Source of the DNA: Virgibacillus sp. MSP4-1
GTDB lineage: Bacteria; Bacillota; Bacilli; Bacillales; Alkalibacillaceae
Assembly (NCBI RefSeq): GCF_010092505.1
Contig: NZ_CP048021.1
Location: 2,356,001-2,420,000, forward strand
Length of the DNA stretch: 64,000 nt
Direction of reading: 5' to 3'
A model generated the notes under the pieces. The model was not told where the DNA came from. It did no database searches and was given only the letters and a program-made list of their open reading frames with translations. The position numbers were made by a program, and so were the translations under genes. Positions 20,775-30,980 of the stretch are shown one piece after another; position 1 is the first letter of the stretch; each line of letters starts with the position of its first letter.

Positions 20775-20948
20775 GACCAGCACTCCCTTTTCTATCATTT
20801 GCTAACCTAACAACGCTTCACACTTCATGTTTTCCGGTTTTAACCATAGTATACATTATATACAAAAAAATAGCATTTATGCCACGAACTTTCAAGTGAT
20901 GAGGCCGGATTAAGTTAAAAATGGTAGTGTTATATTTTTTATCGGTGG

Positions 20949-21204
20949 TGCTGATAGTTATGAAGGACACTTCTCCAGATGGTTTTATGGCTTTTGGCCT
21001 TCATTAACTTATGATCTTGGTTTATTGCACCATCAGGGCTGGTGCTGATGGCTATGAAGGACATTTCTCCTGGTGATTTTATGGCTTTTGGCCCTCATTC
21101 GGTGTATGAAGGCCAATTCCCCGGGTGATTTTATGACTTATGGCCTTCATTCGGCGTATGAGGGACATTGCGGTTATATGGTTACGCAGAAGTGTCCTTC
21201 ATCG
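20949..21204. repeat. 52-bp-phased inverted-motif array, left part
   Basis: ATGAAGGACA or a variant starts at 20960, 21054, 21106 and 21158; its complement (GGCCTTCAT, GGCCCTCAT or TGTCCTTCAT) lies between. From 21054 the same-strand spacing is exactly 52 bp. Neighbouring opposed motifs form hairpins with 6-8-nt loops. The insertion sequence begins at 21205; deleting it and one target copy puts the next motif at virtual position 21210, again 52 bp on. No gene is seen. Confidence 0.85.
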
Positions 21205-21235
21205 TGTTGTGACCCCCAAAAGTTAAAGTTTTTTG

Positions 21236-22006
21236 TTATGCAGTTAATTGGTTGGTGTGAAGTCGGTATTGAACCGGATTCATACCTCCCAGTTTTTGCT
21301 TTATACGCTTATTATTATAATAGTTGATGTACTCCTCAATCTTCTTTTTTAAATTTTCATAGGAGCACAGTTCATTGCCATGATACATCTCTTGCTTTAA
21401 TAAACCGAAAAAGTTTTCCATAGGTGAATTATCTATACAGTTCCCTTTTCGCGACATACTCTGGAACACCTTGTTTTTCTTGAGTGTTTTTACCCATTTT
21501 TTATGTTGGTAATGCCAGCCCTGATCAGAGTGAACAGTGGTTCTGTATTTTGAGTTTTTTACGATTTCCAGAGCTTCCTCAAGTGGTTCAAGGGCCAAGT
21601 TTAAAGTTGGACGCATACTTATTCCGTATGAAAGAATTTCACCATTAAACATATCCATGATAGGATTCAAATATAATTTCAAACCCTCTAAACACTTAAA
21701 TTCTGTAATATCTGTTGTGAGCTTTTGATAACATACAGATGTGTGAAAACGACGATTTATACGGTTTTTGGCAACAGTTCCGACAGTTCCTTTATAAGAG
21801 CTATACTTTCGTGACTTCCCAAAAAAGTTATCTGCTTTAAGCCCTAGTTTCTTCATAAGCCGTTGAACCTTCTTATGGTTCACTTTCCGTTTTTCATTCC
21901 TCAATTCTAATTGTATACGACGATAACCATAGTTACCGTTATGTTCATCAAAAATGGATTGAATCCGTTCCTCAAGTTCCTGATCTGGATTATCCCTTTT
22001 CATCAT
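21236..22006 (-). CDS. IS transposase catalytic subunit OrfB
   Basis: DDE integrase of 256 residues from its first ATG: HTH_21 region (FDEHNGNYGYRRIQLELRNE), then the triad TTDITEF, VHSDQGWHY and the glutamate in NSPMENFFGLLKQE. The natural product is probably the OrfAB fusion: minus-one slippage at 22075-22081 adds KKDFRLKDVLKIVGIPESS and following residues before the ATG. Frame intact, so this copy may be active. Confidence 0.93.
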   Translation of the reverse strand: MMKRDNPDQELEERIQSIFDEHNGNYGYRRIQLELRNEKRKVNHKKVQRLMKKLGLKADNFFGKSRKYSSYKGTVGTVAKNRINRRFHTSVCYQKLTTDITEFKCLEGLKLYLNPIMDMFNGEILSYGISMRPTLNLALEPLEEALEIVKNSKYRTTVHSDQGWHYQHKKWVKTLKKNKVFQSMSRKGNCIDNSPMENFFGLLKQEMYHGNELCSYENLKKKIEEYINYYNNKRIKQKLGGMNPVQYRLHTNQLTA

Positions 22007-22062
22007 CTTTATATGATAATGGTAAGACGATTCCGGAATACCGACTATCTTTAAAACATCTT

Positions 22063-22629
22063 TTAATCGGAAATCTTTTTTGAGTTCGAGTGATAACGCT
22101 GCTTGTGCTTTTCGAGATAGCCTTCCGGATCCATCTGAAAAGCCCGCAACTTTTTTAAGTATTCTACCTCCAAACGAAGGAGTTCGTTTTCTCTTTCTAA
22201 TTTTTGTTCGTGTGTTACGTCTTTTTCTTCTTTGGGTTGTTTTCTTCTGTTCTCAGCTTTATCTGACATCGACTGCCGCCGTCCTTTCGGCTTCTCCAGG
22301 GCTCCAGCCCCACCCTCAAGGAAAGCTTTTTTCCAAGAAGAAATAAGAGGAGGGCTTGTCAGTCCAAATTGAAGGGCTGTTTCCAACTCTGAAGAGCCTG
22401 TTCTCTCCATAAATCTTATTACATTCAGCTTAAATTGAACAGAGTAAGTTTCCTTATGCCTCTTACTCATTAATCCATTCGCTCCGAATTGTTCATATAC
22501 TTTTATCCATCTTCTCATTAATTTCGTATCATTCATACCATACTTCTTAGCTAAACGTCTATATCCTAGTTTCCCTTCCTGGTATTCTTTGACTATCATT
22601 AGCTTGAATTTTTCACTATATTTTGCCAT
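22063..22629 (-). CDS. IS transposase DNA-binding subunit OrfA
   Basis: 188 residues starting MAKYSEKFKLMIVKEYQEG, with two helix-turn-helix motifs (GYRRLAKKYGMNDTKLMRRW and a second near residues 75-95) and a C-terminal leucine-zipper-like helix (EQKLERENELLRLEVEYLKK). It recognises the terminal repeats. The stop lies just past the A-AAA-AAG heptamer (22075-22081), placed in frame for minus-one shifting into OrfB. The start is near the left terminal repeat. Confidence 0.92.
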   Translation of the reverse strand: MAKYSEKFKLMIVKEYQEGKLGYRRLAKKYGMNDTKLMRRWIKVYEQFGANGLMSKRHKETYSVQFKLNVIRFMERTGSSELETALQFGLTSPPLISSWKKAFLEGGAGALEKPKGRRQSMSDKAENRRKQPKEEKDVTHEQKLERENELLRLEVEYLKKLRAFQMDPEGYLEKHKQRYHSNSKKISD

Positions 22630-22682
22630 TTGTATACACCCCAAAAAGTAGATTTTGACTCCAACTTTTGGGGTGCAGGACA

Positions 22683-23380
22683 TCGGCTTGATGAAGGACA
22701 CTTCCGTATGTTTATCACTAAGCTTTGGCCGTCAGCGGCTTCCAGGAGCCTTTGATCAGGATTATTCCTCCATTTACGAGTCCCGGCTTAGCTTCTGAAG
22801 GACTATTTTATGAGGCCTGTTCTTTCTTTTGGCCTTCATTAACTTATGATCTTGGTTTATTGCACCATCAGAGCTGGTGCTGATAGTTATGAAGGACATT
22901 TCTCCTGGTGATTTTATGACTTATGGCCTTCATTCGGAGTATGAAGGCCATTGCGGTTATATGGATACGCAGAAGTGTCCTTCATCGGCTTGATGAAGGA
23001 CACTTCCGTATGTTTATCACTAAGTTTTGGCCGTCAGCGGCTTCCAGGAGCCTTTGATCAGGATTATTCCGCCATTTACGAGTCCCGGCTTAGCTTCTGA
23101 AGGACTATTTTATGAGGCCTGTTCTTTCTTTTGGCCTTCATTAACTTATGATCTTGGTTTATTGCACCATCAGGGCTGGTGCTGATGGCTATGAAGGACA
23201 CTTCTCCTGGTGATTTTATGGCTTTTGGCCCTCATTCGGTGTATGAAGGCCAATTCTCCGGGTGATTTTATGACTTATGGCCTTCATTCGGCGTATGAGG
23301 GACAATTCATCTATTTTCATGCGTGGAAGTGTCCTTCATCGGCTTGATGAAGGACACTTCCGTATGTTTATCACCTAGTT
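22683..23380. repeat. 52-bp-phased inverted-motif array, right part, with larger tandem copies
   Basis: Motif starts at 22889, 22941, 22993 and again at 23191, 23243, 23295, 23347, each series stepping exactly 52 bp. A larger unit beginning TCGGCTTGATGAAGG recurs at 22683, 22985 and 23339 (steps 302 and 354 bp). The junction GAAGTGTCCTTCAT-CGGCTTG-ATGAAGGACACTTC is a 14-bp perfect stem with a 7-nt loop; it is intact twice here and broken once by the IS. No gene is seen. Confidence 0.85.
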
Positions 23381-23421
23381 TTGGCCGTCATTTACCTCTC
23401 CTAGCCCTCCATTAAATAAAC

Positions 23422-23463
23422 AGCCCCCATGAAGCGGCGAATTATCGCCGCTTCATGGGGGCT
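23422..23463. terminator. Strong palindromic hairpin, probable terminator of the icmF operon
   Basis: AGCCCCCATGAAGCGGCGA pairs perfectly with its complement around ATTA. On the minus strand it is followed by a TGTTTATTT stretch. It lies about 280 bp past icmF, separated by the repeat at 23481-23745. Confidence 0.65.
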
Positions 23464-23480
23464 TATACAATTTAAACTCA

Positions 23481-23745
23481 GTCGCCTCCGCTTTTCTTTG
23501 TCCAGCTACGGCTCGCAGGCCCAAGCGGTCATAAGCAGAATCCCCCTCCATGGCCAAACAACGGCCACTCCGGATATTCTGCTTATGCCGTCGGGCCTGA
23601 CCGCTCGCCTCCGCTTTTCTTTGTCCAGCTACGGCTCCTAGGTCAAAGCGGATATAAGCCAAAGCCATTACGTGGCCAAAATCATGCCACTCCATGACTT
23701 CGTCTTATCCCGCATGACCTGAACAGTCGCCTCCGCTTTTCTACC
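23481..23745. repeat. Tandem repeats with GTCGCCTCCGCTTTTC heads
   Basis: TCGCCTCCGCTTTTCT recurs at 23482, 23605 and 23727 (122-123-bp steps), each with TTTGTCCAGCTACGGCTC where full. Between heads, imperfect inverted arms such as GGTCATAAGCAGAAT and ATTCTGCTTATGCC could fold. A degenerate copy is at 52.05-52.16 kb. From general knowledge, similar CGCCT-CGCTTTTC-TCCAGCT elements are common in Bacillaceae intergenic DNA. Confidence 0.7.
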
Positions 23746-26700
23746 TACATATTCCTTCTATACTGGCCGCCTACTTGGTAGAGGGCGTTGGTGATTTGGC
23801 CTAGGCTTGCGTGTTTTACGGTTTCCATGAGTTCGGCGAAGATGTTTCCGTTTTCTGCTGCTGTTTTTTTCAGCCGATCTAAGGCTTCTTCTGTTTTGTT
23901 CTTGTGCTGGTTCTGGAACTGGCGGAGGTGTTTAATTTGCTGATTTTTTTCTTCTCTGGACGCACGGGCAAGCTCCATGGAGTTAATGTCGTCTTCGGAT
24001 ACTGGATTTGGATTCAGGTAAGTATTGACACCTACAATCGGCAGCTCTCCTGAATGTTTCTGACCCTCATAATACAGGGACTCCTCCTGGATTTTTCCGC
24101 GCTGATACTGACGCTCCATTGCTCCAAGTACTCCGCCACGGTCATTGATTCGTTCAAATTCCTGCAGTACCGCTTCCTCCACCATGTCCGTGAGCTGTTC
24201 AATAATGAAGGAGCCCTGGATGGAGTTCTCATTTTTCGTTAAACCAAACTCTTTATTAATAATCATTTGAATGGCCATCGCACGGCGCACAGAATCTTCG
24301 GTTGGTGTTGTAATGGCCTCATCATAAGCGTTCGTATGCAGGGAGTTCGTATTATCCTGAATAGCGATTAACGCCTGCAGGGTGGTGCGAATATCATTAA
24401 AATCGATTTCCTGGGCATGAAGAGAGCGCCCGGAAGTCTGAATATGATATTTCAGTTTTTGACTTCGCTCATTAGCCCCATACTTTTCCTTCATCACAAT
24501 CGACCAGATTCTTCTTGCCACCCTGCCAATCACGGAATATTCCGGATCAAGCCCATTGGAAAAGAAGAATGATAGATTCGGGGCAAAGTCATTAATATCC
24601 ATCCCGCGGCTCAAATAGTACTCCACGTAAGTGAAGCCATTGGCAAGCGTAAAGGCCAGTTGTGTAATAGGATTGGCACCTGCTTCGGCAATATGATAGC
24701 CGGAAATGGACACAGAATAATAGTTTCGCACGTCTTTATCAATAAAGTATTGCTGAATGTCTCCCATCATACGAAGCGCAAATTCTGTAGAAAAGATACA
24801 TGTATTCTGCCCCTGGTCTTCCTTTAAAATGTCGGCCTGAACCGTACCTCTTACGACCGATAAGGTTTCCGCTTTAATGTTTTCATATTCGGATGCATCC
24901 GGCTCCCGCCCCTGCTCTTCCTTAAAATTTTTCACCTGCTGATCAATGGCGGTATTAAAGAACATGGCCAGGATAATAGGGGCCGGCCCGTTAATCGTCA
25001 TGGAAACTGAGGTGGTCGGATCACATAGATCAAAGCCATCATACAGCTTTTTCATGTCCTCCAGTGTACAGATATTAACCCCGCTTTCGCCAACCTTTCC
25101 GTAAATATCCGGACGTTCATCAGGGTCCTCGCCGTAAAGTGTCACCGAATCAAACGCCGTACTTAGCCGTTTTGCCGGTTCATCCTTGGATAAATAATGA
25201 AAGCGGCGATTCGTGCGCTCCGGGGTTCCTTCCCCTGCAAACTGACGGGTTGGGTCCTCTCCCTTTCGCTTAAAAGGGAACACTCCTGCCGTAAATGGAA
25301 AGGCCCCGGGTACGTTCTCCTTCAGCATCCAGAGCAGACGGTCGCCCCAGTCGTGATAGGCAGGAAGGGCCACTTTAGGAACCTTTAAGCCCGAGAGACT
25401 CTCTGTTTTCAGATCCATCGTAATTTCTTTGTTGCGTACTTTATACGTCATTTGATCCTGATTATATTGCTCTTTCAGCTCATCCCAGTTTTCCAGCTTT
25501 TCCGTGTTTTCATGATTGAGCTGTTTTTCGTACTCTTCCATGGTCTGATGGAGCTCTTTTACGACGGAGTCCTCTTTGATATCCTCGGCAGCTCCTTTCA
25601 GTTGATAGAGCTTTCGGGCGGCCTCTGCCTGCTGTTCCGCCTTATCATGATAACCCCGGACCGTCTGGGCAATATCCCGTAAATACTGCTTCCGTTCATT
25701 CGGAATAATGAGGTTCTGCTTTTCCACATGCTTTGTTTTTTCCAGTGAAGTCGTCACATCCCACTGGTAGTCCTCGTTCAGTTTATCAATTAATGCACGA
25801 AAAAGGGTGTTGGTCCCCTGATCATTGAACTGACTGGCAATTGTCCCGTACACCGGCATGGTATCCGGATTCTGGTCAAAAAGCATATGGCTGCGCTGAT
25901 ACTGTTTGCGAACCTGACGCAGGGCATCCTCTGAGCCCTTCTGCTCAAACTTGTTAATGACGATAAAGTCGGCAAAATCAATCATATCAATTTTTTCAAG
26001 CTGGGAAGGGGCACCAAATTCACTCGTCATCACATACATGGACAGATTGGTGACATCCGTGACGGCTGCATCTCCCTGGCCGATACCGCTCGTTTCTACA
26101 ATGATAAAGTCATACCCGGCGGCTTTGACCACTTCAATCGCATCATGTATGGAATGGGACAGCTCTGTGCGGGAGCCCCGGGTTGCAAGCGAGCGCATGT
26201 AAATACGTTCATGGAAGATGGCGTTCATCCGAATCCGGTCCCCAAGCAATGCTCCACCTGTTTTCTTTTTTGTCGGGTCAATGGATAAAATGGCCAATTT
26301 TTTGTCCGGAATCTCATTTAAAAACCGGCGAATCAGTTCATCTGTTAATGAGCTTTTGCCTGCTCCGCCTGTACCTGTTATGCCCATCACAGGAACGGTA
26401 TCGAGGTTATCTCTGGTGGCCTGCTCTAAAAGGGCGGCTGTTTCTTCCTTGTGATCTGCCTGGTTTTCAACATAGGTGATCATTTTTGCGACGGCCTTGG
26501 ACTCCCCAGCTTTCAAACCATCGATATCCACTTCAGGCTGCCTACCCTGAACAGCCTGATCGCATTCCTCCAGCATCGTGTTGATCATTCCCTGGAGTCC
26601 AAGCTCGCGGCCATTTTCCGGTGAAAAAATACCTGCAACCCCATACTCATGAAGCTCTTCTATTTCCCGCGGGATGATGACGCCCCCGCCACCTCCATAA

Positions 26701-26990
26701 ACCCGAATGTGGCCGGCTCCTTTTTCCCGTAATAAATCCACCATATATTTAAAATACTCCACATGTCCGCCCTGATAAGAGGAAATGGCAATTCCGTTTG
26801 CATCCTCCTGAATGGCTGCATTGACGACTTCTTCCACAGAACGGTTGTGGCCAAGATGAACCACTTCTGCACCACTAGCCTGTAAAATCCGGCGCATAAT
26901 GTTAATCGATGCATCGTGACCATCGAACAAGCTGGAAGCGGTTACAAAACGTATTGGATTTTTCGGCTTATATACCTCTGTTTTCCCCAT
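23745..26990 (-). CDS. icmF: Fused isobutyryl-CoA mutase
   Basis: Coenzyme-B12 mutase that interconverts isobutyryl-CoA and n-butyryl-CoA (related acyl-CoAs such as isovaleryl-CoA are also used by this family). 1081 residues in the IcmF order: B12-binding domain with the cobalamin His in [13 protein letters not shown] (near 20-30), a MeaI-type G-protein with P-loop [16 protein letters not shown] (near 205) and NKFE base motif, a linker, then the TIM-barrel mutase ([20 protein letters not shown] through [11 protein letters not shown]-like segments). The ATG follows a GGAGAG site. It is the last gene of the acyl-CoA operon, after its TetR regulator. Confidence 0.96.
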   Translation of the reverse strand: MGKTEVYKPKNPIRFVTASSLFDGHDASINIMRRILQASGAEVVHLGHNRSVEEVVNAAIQEDANGIAISSYQGGHVEYFKYMVDLLREKGAGHIRVYGGGGGVIIPREIEELHEYGVAGIFSPENGRELGLQGMINTMLEECDQAVQGRQPEVDIDGLKAGESKAVAKMITYVENQADHKEETAALLEQATRDNLDTVPVMGITGTGGAGKSSLTDELIRRFLNEIPDKKLAILSIDPTKKKTGGALLGDRIRMNAIFHERIYMRSLATRGSRTELSHSIHDAIEVVKAAGYDFIIVETSGIGQGDAAVTDVTNLSMYVMTSEFGAPSQLEKIDMIDFADFIVINKFEQKGSEDALRQVRKQYQRSHMLFDQNPDTMPVYGTIASQFNDQGTNTLFRALIDKLNEDYQWDVTTSLEKTKHVEKQNLIIPNERKQYLRDIAQTVRGYHDKAEQQAEAARKLYQLKGAAEDIKEDSVVKELHQTMEEYEKQLNHENTEKLENWDELKEQYNQDQMTYKVRNKEITMDLKTESLSGLKVPKVALPAYHDWGDRLLWMLKENVPGAFPFTAGVFPFKRKGEDPTRQFAGEGTPERTNRRFHYLSKDEPAKRLSTAFDSVTLYGEDPDERPDIYGKVGESGVNICTLEDMKKLYDGFDLCDPTTSVSMTINGPAPIILAMFFNTAIDQQVKNFKEEQGREPDASEYENIKAETLSVVRGTVQADILKEDQGQNTCIFSTEFALRMMGDIQQYFIDKDVRNYYSVSISGYHIAEAGANPITQLAFTLANGFTYVEYYLSRGMDINDFAPNLSFFFSNGLDPEYSVIGRVARRIWSIVMKEKYGANERSQKLKYHIQTSGRSLHAQEIDFNDIRTTLQALIAIQDNTNSLHTNAYDEAITTPTEDSVRRAMAIQMIINKEFGLTKNENSIQGSFIIEQLTDMVEEAVLQEFERINDRGGVLGAMERQYQRGKIQEESLYYEGQKHSGELPIVGVNTYLNPNPVSEDDINSMELARASREEKNQQIKHLRQFQNQHKNKTEEALDRLKKTAAENGNIFAELMETVKHASLGQITNALYQVGGQYRRNM

Positions 26991-27027
26991 ATTCTCTCCT
27001 CCCTTGCCTTTTTATGATGAACGTTCC

Positions 27028-27078
27028 GATAAAGGGATCTTCCATCAGTTGGTGTTTCCTCCATCCCCCACTGTTGAT
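27028..27078 (+). repeat. Degenerate AAACTTCCATCAGTGGGG-type repeat between tetR and icmF
   Basis: GATAAAGGGATCTTCCATCAG and CATCCCCCACTGTTGAT flank a short spacer, a worn copy of the repeat at 1750. It overlaps the 3' end of the TetR gene, so it may supply that protein's C-terminus. Confidence 0.5.
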
Positions 27079-27683
27079 ATCTTCAGTGATTGAAACAGGA
27101 GATCGATCTGTTTTTCCGTATATTCTTCAATGGTAAATTCCTTCTGCATGAGCCACCGGCGGAATCCCCACATCTGACCGTGAACGAAAATGTTGTTGGC
27201 GACAAGCTTCAGATCCTTTTCCGCAATGGAATAGGGCAGGCTGTTTCTAATCACAACCTCAAGCATGTGCACCATATCCCGTTCCTTCTGCAGCACATAC
27301 TCCTGAGCGTCTCTCGATAAGGCTTTCACCTCCTGATACATTACCAGCACCTCATCCTGCATTTCATCCATCAGCCTGAAATAAGAGTGTACCGCATCAC
27401 TTAAGCAATCCACACTTTTCTTTTCCATATCAAGAACCTGCCCCATCCGCTTTTTTACCCGTTCATAAATATAATCACAGACCAGGAACAGAACGTCCTC
27501 TTTTTTCCGAATATATTCATAGAGGGTTCCGATACTAAAGCCTGACGCTTCAGCAATTTCTCTCGTTGTGGTACGGTGAAACCCTTTTGCTTTAAACAGG
27601 GTCACTGCCCCCTTCACCATCTGATTCCGGCGTTTTTCAATTAAAAACTGGTCTTTAATCGAGGTGGGCACATTTTTTACCAT
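27045..27683 (-). CDS. TetR-family repressor, FadR-like
   Basis: 212-residue regulator: N-terminal TetR helix-turn-helix (about residues 20-65; FHRTTTREIAEASGFSIGTL, then YEYIRKKEDVLF) and an all-helical ligand domain. By context it probably controls the acyl-CoA operon in response to an acyl-CoA, as FadR does in Bacillus. Candidate operators lie upstream of fadF (35562-35575) and thl (33176-33199). The ATG at 27683 overlaps the end of meaB by translation coupling and has AGGGGGTG upstream; an earlier start at 27725 is less likely. The C-terminus is within a repeat. Confidence 0.85.
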   Translation of the reverse strand: MVKNVPTSIKDQFLIEKRRNQMVKGAVTLFKAKGFHRTTTREIAEASGFSIGTLYEYIRKKEDVLFLVCDYIYERVKKRMGQVLDMEKKSVDCLSDAVHSYFRLMDEMQDEVLVMYQEVKALSRDAQEYVLQKERDMVHMLEVVIRNSLPYSIAEKDLKLVANNIFVHGQMWGFRRWLMQKEFTIEEYTEKQIDLLFQSLKISTVGDGGNTN

Positions 27684-27688
27684 CCTAT

Positions 27689-28627
27689 TCACCCCCTGTA
27701 CGTTCGTTTCCATTCTGAAAGCCACTGTTCGGCTAATTGATAGGGATCCTCCATTTGCTGAAGCTCCTGCTTTTTGGCCTCATCTGCTTCAATAAATGCG
27801 GCAACGTCCTTCCACAATTCTTCGCGTATCAGCTCATAGACCTCAAAGCTGAGCTGCTCCTGTCTCTTTTGTTTTCCTTCTTCGGTTTCAGTTAAATACG
27901 TTTCATGGGCCCGGCACTTTTCCCAAAGCTTTTCGATGCCTTTATTTTCGGTTGAAATGGTCTGAACGATCGGTGCCTTCCAGCCATCAGGGTCCATGAT
28001 GTGCAGAAAATCCTTTAGTTGACCCCGGAGTTTTCCCACTCCATCCAGGTCTGCTTTGTTAATGATAAATAAATCGGCAATTTCCATAATGCCGGCTTTA
28101 AAAATCTGCAGAACATCGCCGCTGTTCGGTGTAAGTACCACAGCGGTTGTATCGACGACCTTCATAATATCAAGCTCAGATTGGCCCACGCCCACTGTTT
28201 CAACAATGACATAATCAAACCCGTATGCGTCACACACACGTATGGCATCCTTCGTTGAGCGGGCAAGCCCACCGAGACTTCCTCTGGTTGCCATACTGCG
28301 AATAAATACACCAGGGTCGGTAAAATGGTGATGCATGCGCACACGGTCTCCGAGCAATGCCCCACCGCTGAACGGACTCGTGGGATCAACGGCAATGACT
28401 GCAACCGTCAAGTCCTGTTCCCTTATATGGGTAACCAGTCGATCGACTAACGAGCTTTTGCCTGCACCAGGAGAGCCGGTAATCCCGATGTAATAGGATT
28501 GTTTTTTGAGGGAAGCAATATCACTCAGAAGAGGCAGCTTCTCCTCGTCATCATTTTCCACCATGGAAATGGCTCTCGCTAACGCCCGCTGCTCCTGTTT
28601 CTGTATCCGTTCAGCCAGTGAATGCAT
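27689..28627 (-). CDS. meaB: MeaB/ArgK-type G3E GTPase
   Basis: GTPase chaperone that gates loading and repair of cobalamin in acyl-CoA mutases. 312 residues with P-loop GSPGAGKSSLVDRL (near 54), switch regions ([28 protein letters not shown]) and base-recognition NKAD. It sits four genes into the operon, two genes before icmF. IcmF already carries a fused G-protein of the same family and no separate methylmalonyl-CoA mutase is in the window, so its client may be encoded elsewhere. Start follows AAAGGAAG. Confidence 0.93.
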   Translation of the reverse strand: MHSLAERIQKQEQRALARAISMVENDDEEKLPLLSDIASLKKQSYYIGITGSPGAGKSSLVDRLVTHIREQDLTVAVIAVDPTSPFSGGALLGDRVRMHHHFTDPGVFIRSMATRGSLGGLARSTKDAIRVCDAYGFDYVIVETVGVGQSELDIMKVVDTTAVVLTPNSGDVLQIFKAGIMEIADLFIINKADLDGVGKLRGQLKDFLHIMDPDGWKAPIVQTISTENKGIEKLWEKCRAHETYLTETEEGKQKRQEQLSFEVYELIREELWKDVAAFIEADEAKKQELQQMEDPYQLAEQWLSEWKRTYRG

Positions 28628-28640
28628 CGAATCTTCCTTT

Positions 28641-29783
28641 CTATTCTTTCGTAACCATCCTGCCTATGACAAGACGCTGAATTTCATTGGTTCCTTCATA
28701 GATTTGGGTAATTTTCGCATCCCGCATATAGCGTTCCACCGGATAATCCTTTGTAAATCCGTAGCCGCCAAAGACTTGAACAGCTTCAACGGTGGATTTC
28801 ATTGCTGTGTCTCCGGCAAACAGCTTAGCCATGGCAGACGCTTTTGCATATGGAAGCCCTTCTGATTCAAGGTATGCAGCCTGGTAGGTCAGAAGCCTTG
28901 AAGCCTCCACCTCTGTTGCCATGTCTGCCAGTTTAAAAGAAATTCCCTGATTCTTAGCAATCGGCTTGCCGAATTGCTCTCTTTCCTTGGCATAGTCTGC
29001 AGCGGCATCCAGGGCGCCCTGGGCAATTCCTACTGCCTGAGCAGCTATTCCATTACGACCGCCATCAAGGGTCATCATGGCAATCTTAAAGCCTTCTCCC
29101 TCTTCGCCAAGCAGGTTTTCCTTAGGTACTTTACAATTTTCAAAGATTAATTCTGTTGTAGGAGACGAACGAATTCCCAGTTTCTTTTCCTTCTTTCCAA
29201 ATGAAAAACCTGGTGTTCCCTTTTCGACAATAAAGGCGCTGACTCCTTTGTGACGTGCATCCGGATCTGTTTTGGCAAACACGACGTAAATATCTGCAAC
29301 TCCGCCATTGGTGATCCATACCTTATTTCCGTTTAAAACATAGTGATCCCCTTCATCTGTAGCAGTGGTTCGCATGGATGCAACGTCTGAACCTGCGCCC
29401 GGCTCGGATAATGCGTAGGCGCCCAGCTTTTCTCCGGAGGCAAGCTGCTGCAGGTAATGCTTCTTCTGCTCTTCATTTCCGTACTTATAGATCGGCCAGC
29501 TTGCCAGGGAAATATGAGCGGACAGGGTCACCCCCGTGGACGCACAGACTCTTGAGAGCTCCTCTATTGCAATCACGTAGCTGACAAAGTCCGCCCCAAT
29601 TCCTCCGTATTCTTCCGGCCACGGAATTCCGGTTAACCCCAGTTCAGCCATTTTATCAAAAATTTCACGGTCAAAGCGTTCTTCTTCATCCCGCTCGGCT
29701 GCGGTTGGCTCTACATCATTTTTGGCGAAATCCCGGACCATTTTTCGGAGCATTTCCTGTTCTTCGGTTAATTGAAAGTTCAT
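28641..29783 (-). CDS. Acyl-CoA dehydrogenase (first of operon pair)
   Basis: FAD flavoprotein that introduces the 2,3 double bond in acyl-CoA and passes electrons to ETF. 380 residues; signatures [24 protein letters not shown] and the catalytic Glu in [16 protein letters not shown] near residue 365. It is close to B. subtilis AcdA and to short/branched-chain enzymes. It lies between its paralog and meaB, suggesting substrates derived from branched-chain amino acids, but specificity cannot be read from sequence alone. Strong AGGGGAGG site before the ATG. Confidence 0.93.
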   Translation of the reverse strand: MNFQLTEEQEMLRKMVRDFAKNDVEPTAAERDEEERFDREIFDKMAELGLTGIPWPEEYGGIGADFVSYVIAIEELSRVCASTGVTLSAHISLASWPIYKYGNEEQKKHYLQQLASGEKLGAYALSEPGAGSDVASMRTTATDEGDHYVLNGNKVWITNGGVADIYVVFAKTDPDARHKGVSAFIVEKGTPGFSFGKKEKKLGIRSSPTTELIFENCKVPKENLLGEEGEGFKIAMMTLDGGRNGIAAQAVGIAQGALDAAADYAKEREQFGKPIAKNQGISFKLADMATEVEASRLLTYQAAYLESEGLPYAKASAMAKLFAGDTAMKSTVEAVQVFGGYGFTKDYPVERYMRDAKITQIYEGTNEIQRLVIGRMVTKE

Positions 29784-29824
29784 GTGTTTTCCTCCCCTTG
29801 TTAATGATGTTTACGACTCACTCA

Positions 29825-30967
29825 TCAAATCCCTAGTAAATGTTTGCTTATGACTTTATGCTGGATTTCATTGGTTCCTTCGTAGATTTCTGTGACTTTG
29901 GCATCGCGGAATAGGCGTTCTGCCGGGTAATCCTTTGTGTATCCGTAGCCGCCTAAGATCTGGACGGCTTCTATAGCTGCCTGTCTGGCGGTTTTGGAGG
30001 CATACATTTTGGCCATGGAGGCTTCCTTTCCACAGGGTGCGCCTTTAGACTGAAGGCTTGCAGCGTAATAGGTCAGTTGTCTGGCCGCTTCTGCCTGAGT
30101 CGCCATATCAGCCAGTTTAAAAGAGACGCCCTGATGCCTGGCGATGGGTTTGCCGAACTGATGTCTTTCCTTTGCATAGTCTGTGGCGTACTTGACGGCT
30201 GCCTCCGCGATGCCAAGTGCCTGTGCTGCTATGCCAATCCGTCCCCGGTCCAGGTTAGCCATGGCGATTTTAAAGCCTTCTCCCTCTTCGCCCAGACGGT
30301 TTTCCTCGGGAACTTCACATTGATCAAAGGTAAGGGTGACCGTATTTGACCCGTGCAGCCCCATTTTTCTTTCCTTTTTCCCAACAATCAGCCCTTTTGC
30401 ATCCTTTTCCACAATAAAGGCTGTGACTCCCTTTGCTCCTTCTTCCGGACTTGTGCGGGCAAACACCACATAGGTATCAGCTTCTCCTCCATTGGTGATA
30501 AAAACCTTAGAGCCTGTTAACAAATAGGTGTCTTCTTTTTTTACTGCCTTTGTTTTTAACCGGGCGGCATCTGATCCGGCTCCAGGTTCTGTCAAAGCAA
30601 AGGCCCCTAAAAATTCACCGGATGCAAGCTTTGGGACGTACCTTTTCTTCTGTTCCTCGGTTCCGAAGTAGAGAATCGGATTGGTTCCAACTGATGTATG
30701 AACGGATAAAATCACTCCCAGAGCTGCATTCTCCCTGGCCAGTTCATGAATGGCAATAATGTAGGAGGTGAAATCGAAACCGGAGCCTCCATATTTTTCA
30801 GGGATGGGAATCCCCATCAGTCCAAGCTCCCCCATTTTCTGTACAAGCTCCCTCGGGAACCGGTCCTCCTCTTCCATTCGCTTAACAGCTGGTGCCGCCT
30901 CCCGCTGAGCAAAGTCACGAACCATTTTCTGCATCATTTCCTGTTCTTCTGTGAATTGTAAGTTCAT
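29825..30967 (-). CDS. Acyl-CoA dehydrogenase (second of operon pair)
   Basis: A 380-residue paralog of the neighbouring enzyme with the same architecture: [24 protein letters not shown] and catalytic Glu in [14 protein letters not shown]. The two differ throughout, consistent with an old duplication and different chain-length or branch preference (one candidate butyryl-CoA, the other isobutyryl- or 2-methylbutyryl-CoA; inference). The ATG is 14 bases past the hbd stop, pointing to one transcript with hbd and thl. Confidence 0.93.
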   Translation of the reverse strand: MNLQFTEEQEMMQKMVRDFAQREAAPAVKRMEEEDRFPRELVQKMGELGLMGIPIPEKYGGSGFDFTSYIIAIHELARENAALGVILSVHTSVGTNPILYFGTEEQKKRYVPKLASGEFLGAFALTEPGAGSDAARLKTKAVKKEDTYLLTGSKVFITNGGEADTYVVFARTSPEEGAKGVTAFIVEKDAKGLIVGKKERKMGLHGSNTVTLTFDQCEVPEENRLGEEGEGFKIAMANLDRGRIGIAAQALGIAEAAVKYATDYAKERHQFGKPIARHQGVSFKLADMATQAEAARQLTYYAASLQSKGAPCGKEASMAKMYASKTARQAAIEAVQILGGYGYTKDYPAERLFRDAKVTEIYEGTNEIQHKVISKHLLGI

Positions 30968-30980
30968 GTCGTCACCACCG

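Larger units (their letters stand above)
21205..22682 (-). mobile_element. IS3-family (IS150 group) insertion sequence, copy 1
   Basis: 1478-bp element with imperfect terminal inverted repeats, TGTCCTGCACCCCAAAAGTT at the left (22682 side) and TGTTGTGACCCCCAAAAGTT at the right (21205 side). It is bounded by a TCG target duplication. Two overlapping frames, orfA and orfB, are joined by an A-AAA-AAG slippery site. It is the same length as copy 2 (62383-63860), with identical translated proteins. It lies in the loop of a palindrome that recurs uninterrupted at 22970 and 23328. Confidence 0.95.
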
